A DNA stretch of 64,000 nucleotides from Eutrophocola sp963925675 (GCA_963925675.1 CAWUSW010000036.1:1-64000); one strand, 5' to 3'. Shown: positions 35,048 through 44,363, numbered from the stretch's first letter. The notes: generated by a model from the letters alone, not told the origin. Translations and numbers: made by a program.

Positions 35048-35425
35048 ATGGACAAAGGGCTAATCAAAGGTATATCAGTTGTTTTTGGTTTGAGCTTAAT
35101 GGTCAGTTCGGCTATGGCTCAGGAAGGTCATCCTTTAAAGGGATCCTGGATCGGTGAATGGTCTGGCAATACTACGCTGGGTGATTTTGTGCTGATTGTA
35201 ATGGATTGGGATGGTGAGAATGTCACTGGCATGATTAATCCAGGTACTGACAATATGGAAATTGATAATGTTGAACTGGATACATCAGACTGGTCAGTAG
35301 AGATTAATGCTGATGGTTATACCATTGATGCAACGATACAAAGTCTGGAGCTACCTTCACGTGCGCTGGTAGGAAGCTGGAGAAGCCGTGATGGACGCGG
35401 TGACTTCGAAATAGTCAGGCAATAA
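35048..35425 (+). CDS. Small exported protein of unknown function
   Basis: This 125-residue protein starts at 35048 with GGAG nine bases upstream. A signal peptide is clear (MDKGLIKGISVVFGLSLMVS, cleavage near SAMAQ). The mature part is small and beta-rich, with GSWIGEWSGNTTLGDFVL and GSWRSRDGRGDFEI at each end, suggesting a lipocalin-like or beta-barrel fold. I do not recognise the family. It is the first gene of a four-gene set of exported proteins. Confidence 0.75.
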   Translation: MDKGLIKGISVVFGLSLMVSSAMAQEGHPLKGSWIGEWSGNTTLGDFVLIVMDWDGENVTGMINPGTDNMEIDNVELDTSDWSVEINADGYTIDATIQSLELPSRALVGSWRSRDGRGDFEIVRQ

Positions 35426-35464
35426 GCAGAAAGATTATTTATTGAAAGAGTTGCAGACGGAATT

Positions 35465-36592
35465 ATGATGAAAAATATTAATTCAATAACAACCCTGGCG
35501 GGCTCGCTGCTTATTTTGCTGAGCGCTGGCAGTGTTAATGCCCATCATCCTATTCAAGGGAAATTTGATCCCGATGAACAGATGCAATTTTCAGGGCAGG
35601 TAAGCAAGGTAGATTGGCGCAGTCCTCACGTCCATGTGTTTGTGAATGTCACCGATGATAATCAATCAGTGAACTGGGCAGTTGAGCTGGAAAATCCAAT
35701 GATACTCGTTAATAACGGCTGGAAAGAAAATTCGCTACGCCCGGGTGATGCGATCACTGTAGCGGGAATACTGGCAAGGGATGGGAGCAGACAGATCTGG
35801 GGCGAACAAGTCAGCCTTTCTGACACTGGCCGTTCCGTATACTCGGTGTCTGAACTTAGTCCGAATAAGCCGCTTTCCCCAAGGCCTGTACCGCGCTGGC
35901 CACAAGATGACAAACCGGTATTGGGTGCGACTCCAGGTGGCATCGGCGGATTATGGAATTACCCTACTGAAAAAGCCCTGGTTGAAGATGGTGTGACTGT
36001 GGCGATGAACGACTATGGCCTACTGGAAAATATTAGCGATGCATCTCGTGTAGCTCCCATGCAGGACTGGGCGCTTGCCCGTTATGTGCATCGGCAGCAG
36101 CGGAGTTTGCGCGATGATCCAATGTACCTGGACTGTAAACCTCCTGGTGGACCTCGTCAGTACCAGTCGAATCTGGGATTCCAGTTAATTGAAGACAAAC
36201 AGAACGAACGAATTTTTGTCCTGCTTGGTAGTGGCAACAGAAATTACCGCATTATTTACCTGGATGGCAGAGATCCTTCGGGTCAGGTAGGTGGCGATGA
36301 TGACAACCCTCTTTTTTATGGACGCTCTACAGGCAGCTGGGAAGGGGATACTCTTGTCGTTGATACCCGAGGATTTAATGAGGGGTTTTGGTTCACTAAT
36401 GGTGGCTTACCCCATACTGACAAACTTGCCATGGTGGAAAAATTTACGCGTACCAATTTCGACACACTGAATTATGAAGTAACTATCAATGACCCGGGTG
36501 CCTATACAAGGCCCTGGACTGCTAGCTGGGAAATGAGTTGGGTAGGTGGGCAAGAGCTTCCCTTTTCTTTATGTCAGCATAACAGGCAATAA
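35465..36592 (+). CDS. Exported fusion protein: DUF6152 plus GFNE-domain
   Basis: This 375-residue protein has a signal peptide ending near NAHHP. Residues about 26-120 are a DUF6152 domain (AHHPIQGKFDP; VDWRSPHVHVFVNV; LRPGDAITVAGILARDG). A linker follows, then a C-terminal domain from about residue 200 with YRIIYLDGRDP, GSWEGDTLVVDTRGFNE, GGLPHTDKL and NDPGAYTRPW. The next two genes encode these two domains as separate proteins, so this gene is a natural fusion of them. Function is unknown; exported and presumably periplasmic. Confidence 0.85.
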   Translation: MMKNINSITTLAGSLLILLSAGSVNAHHPIQGKFDPDEQMQFSGQVSKVDWRSPHVHVFVNVTDDNQSVNWAVELENPMILVNNGWKENSLRPGDAITVAGILARDGSRQIWGEQVSLSDTGRSVYSVSELSPNKPLSPRPVPRWPQDDKPVLGATPGGIGGLWNYPTEKALVEDGVTVAMNDYGLLENISDASRVAPMQDWALARYVHRQQRSLRDDPMYLDCKPPGGPRQYQSNLGFQLIEDKQNERIFVLLGSGNRNYRIIYLDGRDPSGQVGGDDDNPLFYGRSTGSWEGDTLVVDTRGFNEGFWFTNGGLPHTDKLAMVEKFTRTNFDTLNYEVTINDPGAYTRPWTASWEMSWVGGQELPFSLCQHNRQ

Positions 36593-36607
36593 CTGAGGAA
36601 AACTGAA

Positions 36608-37027
36608 ATGAAAAACGTACTGAAATTTATCCTGGCGGGCACTTTTTTGCTTGCCGGCAGCTCCTTTGCTCACCATTCTTTTGTGGCTGAGTTTGATTCC
36701 AATAAACCAATTCAGTTGCAGGGTATTGTCACCAAAGTTGAGTGGACCAATCCCCATGTCTGGATTTATGTGAATGTTAAAGATCCTGAAAGCGGTGCAG
36801 TGGTTAACTGGGGCGCTGAAATGGGTCCTCCACATGGTTTGCAGCGACGTGGCTGGCGTCGAAATACTCTGGCCATCGGAACACCAATTACAGTTGATGG
36901 TTTCCTGGCGAGAAATGGTACGCCACGAGTGAATGCCCGCAGCATTACCATGACGGCTACAGGTACTTCTCCAGGTCAAACACTTGATGCGGATTCCAGC
37001 AGTGTAGGTAGTGGCCAACAAAATTAA
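36608..37027 (+). CDS. DUF6152 family exported protein
   Basis: This 139-residue protein has a signal peptide (LAGTFLLAGSSFAHHSF) and a single DUF6152 domain: AHHSFVAEFDSNKPIQLQG, VEWTNPHVWIYVNV and LAIGTPITVDGFLARNGT. The mature protein would begin near His-His-Ser, a possible metal-binding end. It lies 15 bases after the fusion gene. It is a paralogue of the N-terminal half of that gene and of the gene at 45293-45664. Confidence 0.88.
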   Translation: MKNVLKFILAGTFLLAGSSFAHHSFVAEFDSNKPIQLQGIVTKVEWTNPHVWIYVNVKDPESGAVVNWGAEMGPPHGLQRRGWRRNTLAIGTPITVDGFLARNGTPRVNARSITMTATGTSPGQTLDADSSSVGSGQQN

Positions 37028-37092
37028 TACACTTTGCCTCGTTCTCCAGCTGTGAAAGGGACAATATTTTTCATAATAAGTGAGGCTTAATC

Positions 37093-37905
37093 GTGCTGAC
37101 TAATACTTTGAGATGTTCTGCTACTTTGACTGGTATATTTTCTATACTGGCCTTGAGTTGGGGCACATTGCTGCAAGCGCAACCAACAACTGAAAATGGT
37201 GAGGTTTTTGAGTCGCCACCGAGGAATGCGGCCGGCAGGGTGATGCTTAGCGGCGCCACTTTGGCAGATAAAGGCGTCTGGACCCCCAGGTTCAGCATTT
37301 TTGATCCTGTTGCGCCGGTTGAGGTAGTACCTTTCAAGCCTTGGGCAAAAGCTCTTTACGATGAGCGTCAATTACATGAACTCGAGCCACATGCACGCTG
37401 TAAGGCATCGGGGCTTTCACGTCAGTTTCTTACTCCTTATGGTGTTGAATTTGTAGAGCTTCCAGAGCTGAATCGAATACTGATTTTTGATATTGGTGGT
37501 CCGCATACTTATCGTGTTGTCTATATGGATGGGAGGTCTCATCCGTCCGATTTGGAAGCAAGCAATTATGGTCATTCTGTTGGCTGGTGGGAAGGAGATA
37601 CCCTGGTCATTGATAGCGTAGGGTTTAACGAAGACTTCTGGTTTGGCAGAAGAGGTTTGCCTCATACAGAACAGCTACATACCATCGAGCGTTTCAATCG
37701 TTATAACGCCAATCGGATTGATTATGAAATCACAGTTGATGATCCCGGTGCTTACACCGCTTCCTATACAGGTGGTTTTAACCTGGGCTGGTCAGAAGGC
37801 ACGGAGCTGTTTGAGTATGTTTGTCAGCAGGCCAACTATGCCCATGAGTTGATGGTTGGACAGGAATCTGACGCCGTGGACAGAAGTAGTCCCATAGTTC
37901 CATGA
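37093..37905 (+). CDS. Exported GFNE-domain protein
   Basis: This 270-residue protein has an N-terminal signal sequence (ending near LLQAQ) and a domain homologous to the C-terminal part of the fusion protein at 35465. Shared segments are YRVVYMDGR, GWWEGDTLVIDSVGFNE, FWFGRRGLPHTEQL, and VDDPGAYTASY. It is exported, with function unknown. Together with 36608-37027 it is the split form of the fusion. The gene ends at a strong hairpin. Confidence 0.85.
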   Translation: MLTNTLRCSATLTGIFSILALSWGTLLQAQPTTENGEVFESPPRNAAGRVMLSGATLADKGVWTPRFSIFDPVAPVEVVPFKPWAKALYDERQLHELEPHARCKASGLSRQFLTPYGVEFVELPELNRILIFDIGGPHTYRVVYMDGRSHPSDLEASNYGHSVGWWEGDTLVIDSVGFNEDFWFGRRGLPHTEQLHTIERFNRYNANRIDYEITVDDPGAYTASYTGGFNLGWSEGTELFEYVCQQANYAHELMVGQESDAVDRSSPIVP

Positions 37906-37946
37906 GATAGTTCCATGAGAATCTAGGAATTGTATTTATTCAGGAC

Positions 37947-37983
37947 GTAAAAAACCGAAGCTAAAAACTTCGGTTTTTTTACG
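37947..37983. terminator. Bidirectional hairpin terminator
   Basis: GTAAAAAACCGAAG (37947-37960) pairs with CTTCGGTTTTTTTAC (37968-37982). It separates the DUF6152 set from the convergent malonyl-CoA decarboxylase gene. Confidence 0.9.
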
Positions 37984-37991
37984 GGTGTAAT

Positions 37992-39308
37992 TTAAGCCGG
38001 AAGTAATTGCCGGACATCAGCAGAGCAAACAATGGCGTAATCCTGACCATAACGTTCATGATTGTGTGCAAGAGTGGACTTATCATAAATATAGTTCACC
38101 ATGATTCCTGCGCTTTGATTCAGGCCGTTTTCTGACACATCTGCCAGCCAGTTTATCTTTCCCAGGGTTGCGCCATTGCCCAGATGAAAACGTGCCACTG
38201 GGCAAGCAGGCTTTTCCCGACTTTTTACTTTAAGAAGATAGTAGGCACAAAGCCCCAGCAGATCTTTTTTAAGCTCAGTATTCTCCAATTGATCAGCAAC
38301 TGGTTTATCGAGTAGCGCGGAAAGTTTGTCTTTGCTTTCACCCCCAAGAAAATCGATATTCGCCAGTTCAGTTTTAAGCCAGGAAGAAAAGTTTGGTACT
38401 GGTGATAGTGTGGAATAGGTCTTGATACTGGAGTTTTCCCGTTCCAGTTGTTCCACCACCTGTTTTATTAACAGGTTTCCAAAAGACACGCCACGAAGAC
38501 CTTTCAAGCAATTATTAATGGAATAAAAAATTGCTGTGTTGTAGGAGCTATGTTTGTTCTTATTCACCTCTTGTTTTATTAAATCAGAAACATTACTGCT
38601 GATTTCATTGGTCAGTGCCACTTCAACAAAAATCAAAGGCTCATAAGACATTACTGGATGGAAAAAGCCAAAACAGCGTCGATCATCTTCAAGTCTTCTG
38701 CGTAAATCAGGCCAGCCCATGATTTCATGGACTGACTCATATTCAATGAGTTTTTCCAGAACAACCGCCGGGGTTTCCCAGTCTATGCGTCTGATTTCAA
38801 GAAAGCCCCGGTTAAACCAGGAACGAAAAAGGTACAGTAAATCGTTTTCTACGACGCTTAATCCAGGGTTGTTTGGCAGGGCATTAATTATATCTGCGCG
38901 CATTGAGATCAGCGATTGCGTACCCATGGAAGCCATATTCAGCGCACGGAATAATTCCAGTCGTGGAGATTCGCTGGCTTTGTGGATTGCCTGAATAGCA
39001 TCTTGTGTGCGTTTCGCCTGAAACTCTGAGATTGCCTGTTCTATGATGTTAAGATCGGCGCCAATTCCTGTCTCCAGGTATTGGAAAAACTCAGCTTTCT
39101 CTTCCTGACTGAATTGCGTATATGCTGAGATGATTTCTTCAGCCAATGCAATGGATGATGCCTCACCTTTAAGGCTTAACAGGACGTTGCATAACTCACC
39201 AATTTGTTCGGTTTTCGGTATGTTATTTTTTGTGTAGAGATTACCCAGGGATTCAAGGCCCAGGTTGGATAATTTCTTAACCAGATTTTTTATAGATACA
39301 GCTTTCAT
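37992..39308 (-). CDS. Malonyl-CoA decarboxylase
   Basis: This 438-residue protein matches malonyl-CoA decarboxylase across its length. Helical N-domain and catalytic GNAT-like C-domain are both present: FFHPVMSYEPLIFVEVALTNE, SFGNLLIKQVVEQL, VARFHLGNGATLGKINWLAD, and MVNYIYDKSTLAHNHERYG. It converts malonyl-CoA to acetyl-CoA. The genes matB (malonyl-CoA synthetase) and a malonate carrier are not adjacent, so it may instead drain malonyl-CoA from another route. Confidence 0.9.
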   Translation of the reverse strand: MKAVSIKNLVKKLSNLGLESLGNLYTKNNIPKTEQIGELCNVLLSLKGEASSIALAEEIISAYTQFSQEEKAEFFQYLETGIGADLNIIEQAISEFQAKRTQDAIQAIHKASESPRLELFRALNMASMGTQSLISMRADIINALPNNPGLSVVENDLLYLFRSWFNRGFLEIRRIDWETPAVVLEKLIEYESVHEIMGWPDLRRRLEDDRRCFGFFHPVMSYEPLIFVEVALTNEISSNVSDLIKQEVNKNKHSSYNTAIFYSINNCLKGLRGVSFGNLLIKQVVEQLERENSSIKTYSTLSPVPNFSSWLKTELANIDFLGGESKDKLSALLDKPVADQLENTELKKDLLGLCAYYLLKVKSREKPACPVARFHLGNGATLGKINWLADVSENGLNQSAGIMVNYIYDKSTLAHNHERYGQDYAIVCSADVRQLLPA

Positions 39309-39477
39309 AGGAATTGTCGATTGTTGTTTTTGAAACCTTACTCAGGCTAACAGGGGAGAGTGGGTAACACAGATGAACTTATACCATTATACATTTGTAT
39401 CGGCTATGAATGAATATGCAATTTTAATCACTGCACAAAATTAGCAAGCCGTGGCTGACTAAGATAGAATTTTATCA

Positions 39478-40206
39478 ATGATTATTCTCCACTCAATAAA
39501 AGGGACTCCGCTTTTGAAATATGTATTTGAACCACCTGGTCTCACTTTGATACCCGTTGCAAATTCAGCACAGGAGTTTCCTGTTCACAGGGTTTATTGT
39601 GTGGGTAAAAACTATGCAGCCCATGTCAGGGAGATGGGACTGGATCCCAAGCGTGACCCTCCATGTTTTTTTATGAAACCGGCAGATGCGATTGTTACAA
39701 CAGGGCGGATACCTTACCCGCCCGGAACCACCAATTATCATTATGAAGCCGAACTTGTCATCGCCATTGGCAAACAAGGCAGTAATATCCATGCTGAAGA
39801 CGTGATGAGCTATATCTATGGCTATGCAGTAGGTTTTGACATGACACGCCGTGACCTGCAGATCTCTTCAGGTAAATTGGGCTACCCTTGGGAGACAGGA
39901 AAGGGTTTTGACTATTCTGCCCCTATTTCATCTGTCTACCCGCTGAGTGAGGTCGGGAGAATCGATAGCGGTCGCATAGCACTTACAGTAAATGGTGAAA
40001 CCCGGCAAGATTCTGATATCAGCGACATGATCTGGAAGAATCATGAAATAATTTCTGAATTATCCCGGCTCTTCATCCTGCAGCCAGGTGATCTTATTTT
40101 TACTGGAACCCCAGCTGGTGTTGGAGCTGTAGTACCGGGTGACAAACTGGTGGCTTCAATTGAAAAACTTGGCGAGGTGGCTATTGAGATTGTTGAGCCA
40201 CTGTAA
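39478..40206 (+). CDS. FAH-family hydrolase (fumarylpyruvate hydrolase-like)
   Basis: This 242-residue protein has the fumarylacetoacetate hydrolase fold. Metal-binding and signature parts are visible: VYCVGKNYAAHVREMG, CFFMKPADAIV, HYEAELVIAIGK, YAVGFDMTRRDLQ, and GDLIFTGTPAGVGAV. Residues FFMKP and the short length resemble fumarylpyruvate or acylpyruvate hydrolases of gentisate-type breakdown. The ATG at 39478 has a weak ribosome site. A TTG at 39514 with AGGGA upstream could be the true start (230 residues). Confidence 0.85.
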   Translation: MIILHSIKGTPLLKYVFEPPGLTLIPVANSAQEFPVHRVYCVGKNYAAHVREMGLDPKRDPPCFFMKPADAIVTTGRIPYPPGTTNYHYEAELVIAIGKQGSNIHAEDVMSYIYGYAVGFDMTRRDLQISSGKLGYPWETGKGFDYSAPISSVYPLSEVGRIDSGRIALTVNGETRQDSDISDMIWKNHEIISELSRLFILQPGDLIFTGTPAGVGAVVPGDKLVASIEKLGEVAIEIVEPL

Positions 40207-40323
40207 TTCCTGGTCTTCTTGTTGGCGTTAAATAAGGGCCGCAAGGCCTTGGTAAAGTCAGAGATTTGATGTCAGGACTCTTGCTTTTTGCTACCTTTAA
40301 GTTTTTCTGACCGAAGCACTACT

Positions 40324-41685
40324 ATGCAAGCGCGTTCCCATTCATTCAGAACACTTCTTGATCGCCGATTTATAGTTACCTATCTGGTAGGTATCTCCAG
40401 TGGATTTCCCTGGGTGCTGCATGGTTCTGTGCTTACCTTGTGGATGCAAAGTGAAGGTCTTAGTCGTTCTGCTATTGGCTATATTGGAGCTATCACGGCT
40501 ATTTATGCTTTTAACTGGGCATGGGCGCCAGTGATAGATCGCTTGCGTTTACCTGTTCTATACAAACTTTTTGGTCAACGTCGTTCCTGGATTCTGTTTT
40601 GCCAGGGCTTGATGATTGTCATGTTGTGGTTGATGAGTACGGCAGACCCGGCCAATAACTTATTCATGGTAGGTGTGTTTGCACTGGGTATTGCAATAGT
40701 TTCTGCCAGTCAGGATGTGTCCATTGACGCCTACCGGGTGATGCTTTTCCGGCGCGAGGAAATGGATGAAAAAATCCCTTATGCCTCTGCCATTGCTACT
40801 GCCGGCTGGTATTCCGGTTACGCCTTTATCGGTGGCACTCTGGCCTTATGGCTGGGTGGTGAAAGCATGGGGATGGAATGGCCACAGGTTTATCGAGCAT
40901 TGACAGGCTTTGTGATTCTGCTGATGATTGCAGTGATGTTATCGCCGGAGCCCCTGGAGCAGGAAGCAAAAGAAAAACAGTACGACACTGATGGAAAAGA
41001 AAAAGCACCTGCTACCTGGTTGCAAGAAACCTTATTTATTCCCTTTACTGAATTTTTCCAGCGTTGTGGCTTTAAGCTGGCCCTGGGTATTCTTGTGTTT
41101 CTGTTCAGTTTCAGGCTTGGTGAAGCAATGCTGGGACGCATGTCTCTGGTCTTTTATGTGGAGCTTGGATTTAGCACAGAAGAAATTGCGCTGTATTCGA
41201 AGTTCCTTGGTGGCTTTGCCACTATTATTTTTTCCTTGATTGGTGCCTTCATCAACACGCGATTTGGGATTGTACGAGGCATGCTGGTAGGTGGTATTGC
41301 TATGGCCTCATCAAATTTATTGTATGCATTGATGGCGAAAGTCGGACCAGAACCCTGGTTGTTTGTTATCACTTTGCTGGTGGATAACTTTACACAGGCT
41401 TTTGCGACAGTCTGCGCTGTTTCCTTTATTTCATATTTTGCCAGTCGCACCTATACGGGGACGCAATTTGCCCTGATGACGTCCATTTCTAATTTTGGTC
41501 GTACCTCCCTGGCAGCCAGTAGTGGTGCCATTGTCGATGGCCTTGATGGTAATTGGACAATTTTCTTTGTGATGACGACACTAATGGTGATTCCAGCATT
41601 ATTGATTCTTGTATGGATGGGGAAAATGCTGGGAGAGTATAAAGGCAATACTGTGGGTGCTGTGGGTAAAGAGGCGCAGAATTGA
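40324..41685 (+). CDS. AmpG-like MFS transporter
   Basis: The protein from the ATG at 40324 has 453 residues and about 12 membrane segments. It resembles the AmpG/PAT family, with FPWVLHGSVLTLWMQSEGLSR, GIAIVSASQDVSIDAYRV and GWYSGYAFIGG. AmpG itself carries muropeptides, but this family is broad. The neighbouring FAH hydrolase, cupin and amidohydrolase make a small catabolite or an unknown metabolite equally possible. Confidence 0.82.
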   Translation: MQARSHSFRTLLDRRFIVTYLVGISSGFPWVLHGSVLTLWMQSEGLSRSAIGYIGAITAIYAFNWAWAPVIDRLRLPVLYKLFGQRRSWILFCQGLMIVMLWLMSTADPANNLFMVGVFALGIAIVSASQDVSIDAYRVMLFRREEMDEKIPYASAIATAGWYSGYAFIGGTLALWLGGESMGMEWPQVYRALTGFVILLMIAVMLSPEPLEQEAKEKQYDTDGKEKAPATWLQETLFIPFTEFFQRCGFKLALGILVFLFSFRLGEAMLGRMSLVFYVELGFSTEEIALYSKFLGGFATIIFSLIGAFINTRFGIVRGMLVGGIAMASSNLLYALMAKVGPEPWLFVITLLVDNFTQAFATVCAVSFISYFASRTYTGTQFALMTSISNFGRTSLAASSGAIVDGLDGNWTIFFVMTTLMVIPALLILVWMGKMLGEYKGNTVGAVGKEAQN

Positions 41686-41734
41686 CAGAGGCTGATCTGG
41701 AGTTCAGGTTGAGTTATTAGCCACTACTTAATGC

Positions 41735-42385
41735 TCAGGCGGGAAGGTGGCCGCTTTTAATCCAAAGTAATGAATCTTCAATAAATACTGGCTTATGCTC
41801 ACTGGCATGGGGCCGTCGACTCCAGAAGCCAGCGCCATACTCGCCAAACTGATCGGAATATTTTCCCCGAATTACATAAATTTCCTCACCACCATCATGA
41901 CTATGCAAGGGAGACTCGGCTCCTGCGGGAATATCTATCAATTGAACTTTTTCTGTTTCAAATTCATGCATTATCAGAATTTTTACCCCGTTCTCCCTTT
42001 CTTGCCAGTCGGCCTTGTCCGTTTCGATAGCTTTACGCTCTTTATCCCCAGGCTTCATCTGGTGCAACTTAACCAGAATCACACAGCCTTCCTTGCTGAA
42101 AGGTGAATGGATAAAACCCATGGGATTGCGAAAATATGTGCCGGCAAGGAAGTCGCCAGTCTCATCAGAAAAAGTTCCTTCCAGTACCAGTATTTCCTCG
42201 CCGAGAGGATGATTGTGGCTATTGAAGCTGGCACCGGCATCATATTTAACAATGCTGGTGGCATGACCACCTTCGGCTTCTTCACGGGCCAGAGGTTTGC
42301 GCCAGACGCCAGCTTTGGGGCTGGCAACCCAGTCCAGTGTCAGAGTATTAATTGACACAAATTGTGAAAAATCCATGTTCAGCAT
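41735..42385 (-). CDS. Double-cupin protein (ChrR-like)
   Basis: This 216-residue protein has two cupin barrels. The first has FNSHNHPLGEEILVLEGTFSDETGDFLAG, and the second has SPLHSHDGGEEIYVIRGKYSDQFGEYGAG. Each shows the HxHxxxxE metal pattern. The ChrR-type cupin is known as an anti-sigma domain, but no sigma factor or zinc-binding N-terminus is present, so it is more likely an enzyme or small-molecule sensor. It lies five bases after the amidohydrolase gene, in the same operon. Confidence 0.8.
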   Translation of the reverse strand: MLNMDFSQFVSINTLTLDWVASPKAGVWRKPLAREEAEGGHATSIVKYDAGASFNSHNHPLGEEILVLEGTFSDETGDFLAGTYFRNPMGFIHSPFSKEGCVILVKLHQMKPGDKERKAIETDKADWQERENGVKILIMHEFETEKVQLIDIPAGAESPLHSHDGGEEIYVIRGKYSDQFGEYGAGFWSRRPHASEHKPVFIEDSLLWIKSGHLPA

Positions 42386-42390
42386 AGTGC

Positions 42391-43977
42391 TTATTCCTGC
42401 TCAAAAACGATGCGGCCACCGACCATTGTCATGGTGGGCTTGATCCAGAAAATTTCTTCTGCGGGAATTGTCATATAGTCATGATCAAGCACCACAAGAT
42501 CTGCATATTTACCAGGCTCCAGTGTGCCAAGGTTTTTTTCCTGAAAAAACATATAGGCATTGTTTCGTGTATGAGCAATAAGCGCTTCTTCTCTGCTTAG
42601 AGTCTGATCCAATGCCTTGTTGCCAGCGATATCCAGACCGCTGACTGCCCAGCCCAGGGTGATGAAGGGCTGGTAATGAGAAACCACTGTGGAATCTGTA
42701 CCCAGGCCAAAAATAATTTCACTTTCGGCAATATCCCGAAACGGGATTCTGACGCCGCCATTCATGGCGACGCCGTGAACAGCCAGAGTCATTCCCAGCC
42801 TTTTTGCCCGGGCAATACTGTCGGGTGTGATGTCATAGACATGAGCCATGGTCCAACGTAAATGATCCATCGGAATAGCTTCATTTAAAAGCTCAAATCG
42901 CCCAAGTAAATCCTGTATCGACCAGTTGCTCATCGTGTGCTCGTGTATATGCCAGCCGCCTTGTGCCGCAGCGCTGGCAATTTTCATCAAGCCATCCATG
43001 ATGTCGGCAGGCCAAGGTCCATTTTGTGATGGGAAATCAAAAAATGGCAGATAAATATGTTCACCTAAACCAAAAGTACCGTTATCCCCATCAAAAGTAT
43101 TCGGTGTATTACTGGTAATCAGCTGGGCAGCCGCATCTGCACTTGAAAGGTCATTAGCTTCATAGGCAAGAGTATTCCAGATTCGCAGAGGCAAGGGGCC
43201 GGCAGCAGCCCGATTTTCCAGAGCAGAGTCTTCACCCTCTGGTCCACGCCCCAAACTGTATAAGGCAGTAAGACCGTTGCTGTTTAGTGTCAGCATGAAG
43301 TCTGACAGGTTTTGTTCCAGCTGCTCTGTTGATGTTGGAGCGATTTGCTGTACCAGGCTGCCATAGGGTGGCTGGAATGTTGCAAGGCCCTGAGCAGGAT
43401 GGAGTGCACCGTCAGCGGGATCAAGCCCGATAGACTCCAGAGCCAAGGTGTTGGCATAAACCAGGTTATAGCGTTCCTGCAGGAAGAGGGGGTTCTCTGG
43501 CGCAACGCGATCAAGTTCCTCCAGAGTGAAGCCTCCGGGGGAATCCGCGAATTGTTCTGGATACCAGCCACCTTGAGTAAGCAGCCATTCTCCTGGTGGA
43601 AATTCTGCAGCCTTGTCCGCCAGTATTGTCAGAGCCTGTACTCTGGAATTCACGCCATCAAGTCGTGGTTGTCGATGCCAGCGTTGAACTGCACGTAAAA
43701 AATGGAAATGATTATCTATTAACCCTGGAATTACTGTGGCGCCTTGCAGATCAATTTCACGAGTTCCGTTCCCTATCAAAGCCGCTATCTCTGAATTGTT
43801 GCCGACAGCAATGATGCGGTCCCCTGTGATTGCCAGAGCTTCAGCAATACTAAACTGGGCATCTACGGTGAGTATTTTGCCATTGAGCAGAACCGTATCA
43901 GGAACTTGTCCCTGACTTGGATTTGAGATGAAAGAAAGCCAGGTTAAAAGTAAAAAGGCTTGGCATTTGGTTTTCAT
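42391..43977 (-). CDS. Exported amidohydrolase (YtcJ-like)
   Basis: With Met at 43977 (GGGAG upstream) the protein has 528 residues and a signal peptide (MKTKCQAFLLLTWLSFISNP). The amidohydrolase 3 fold is clear: VPDTVLLNGKILTVD, then the metal site GLIDNHFHFLRAV, WHIHEHTMSNWS and VVSHYQPFITLGWAVSG. The end shows PGKYADLVVLDHDY. It likely hydrolyses an amide or related bond outside the cytoplasm. A longer frame from 44073 lacks a signal sequence. The downstream cupin is co-transcribed. Confidence 0.87.
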   Translation of the reverse strand: MKTKCQAFLLLTWLSFISNPSQGQVPDTVLLNGKILTVDAQFSIAEALAITGDRIIAVGNNSEIAALIGNGTREIDLQGATVIPGLIDNHFHFLRAVQRWHRQPRLDGVNSRVQALTILADKAAEFPPGEWLLTQGGWYPEQFADSPGGFTLEELDRVAPENPLFLQERYNLVYANTLALESIGLDPADGALHPAQGLATFQPPYGSLVQQIAPTSTEQLEQNLSDFMLTLNSNGLTALYSLGRGPEGEDSALENRAAAGPLPLRIWNTLAYEANDLSSADAAAQLITSNTPNTFDGDNGTFGLGEHIYLPFFDFPSQNGPWPADIMDGLMKIASAAAQGGWHIHEHTMSNWSIQDLLGRFELLNEAIPMDHLRWTMAHVYDITPDSIARAKRLGMTLAVHGVAMNGGVRIPFRDIAESEIIFGLGTDSTVVSHYQPFITLGWAVSGLDIAGNKALDQTLSREEALIAHTRNNAYMFFQEKNLGTLEPGKYADLVVLDHDYMTIPAEEIFWIKPTMTMVGGRIVFEQE

Positions 43978-44114
43978 AGTATTACTCCCGCAAAAGGAAC
44001 ATAGCACAGCATTTATGGTTAGATAGCTTGTAGAAGTCAGATTTCTGCCACTTTTAGGCCCCTGAAATAGCATTTTAACCTGATTAAATGCACTGCATCG
44101 AAGGAGGTAGTGTA

Positions 44115-44267
44115 ATGGTTTTTAAAGATAAGAAGGTTCCTAAACATTTGATCATCCGGGAAGAATATGAAATCCGTCAACGCCCACGAACAGGATTCTT
44201 TAAAGTATGCCTGTTCTTTGTTTTTTTGATCGCATTGAGCCTGGCTTTGCGCTTTGGCGTCTATTAA
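44115..44267 (+). CDS. Small membrane protein, 50 residues
   Basis: The frame codes for 50 residues, with a perfect-looking ribosome site AAGGAGG eight bases ahead of the ATG. The N-terminal half is charged (KDKKVPKHLIIREEYEIRQR). Residues about 29-46 are a membrane segment (VCLFFVFLIALSLALRFG). A terminator follows. No family is recognised and it lacks a double-glycine leader. The strong ribosome site and membrane helix make it likely to be expressed. Confidence 0.6.
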   Translation: MVFKDKKVPKHLIIREEYEIRQRPRTGFFKVCLFFVFLIALSLALRFGVY

Positions 44268-44315
44268 GAGCGACTATCAATAGTCTGGATGCTTGCGTGG
44301 ATACTTTAAGGATAC

Positions 44316-44345
44316 AAAAAAGCCGACACTAGGGCCGGCTTTTTT
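44316..44345. terminator. Bidirectional hairpin terminator
   Basis: AAAAAAGCCG (44316-44325) pairs with CGGCTTTTTT (44336-44345) around a 10-base loop. It lies between the small protein and the convergent hydratase-lyase gene. Confidence 0.85.
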
Positions 44346-44363
44346 AAAGAAAGACTAAATCTT

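Noticed and set aside
44115..44267. The 50-residue protein as substrate of the C39 exporter
   Set aside because: It has a membrane helix but no double-glycine cleavage site and lies 1.6 kb away in another transcript.
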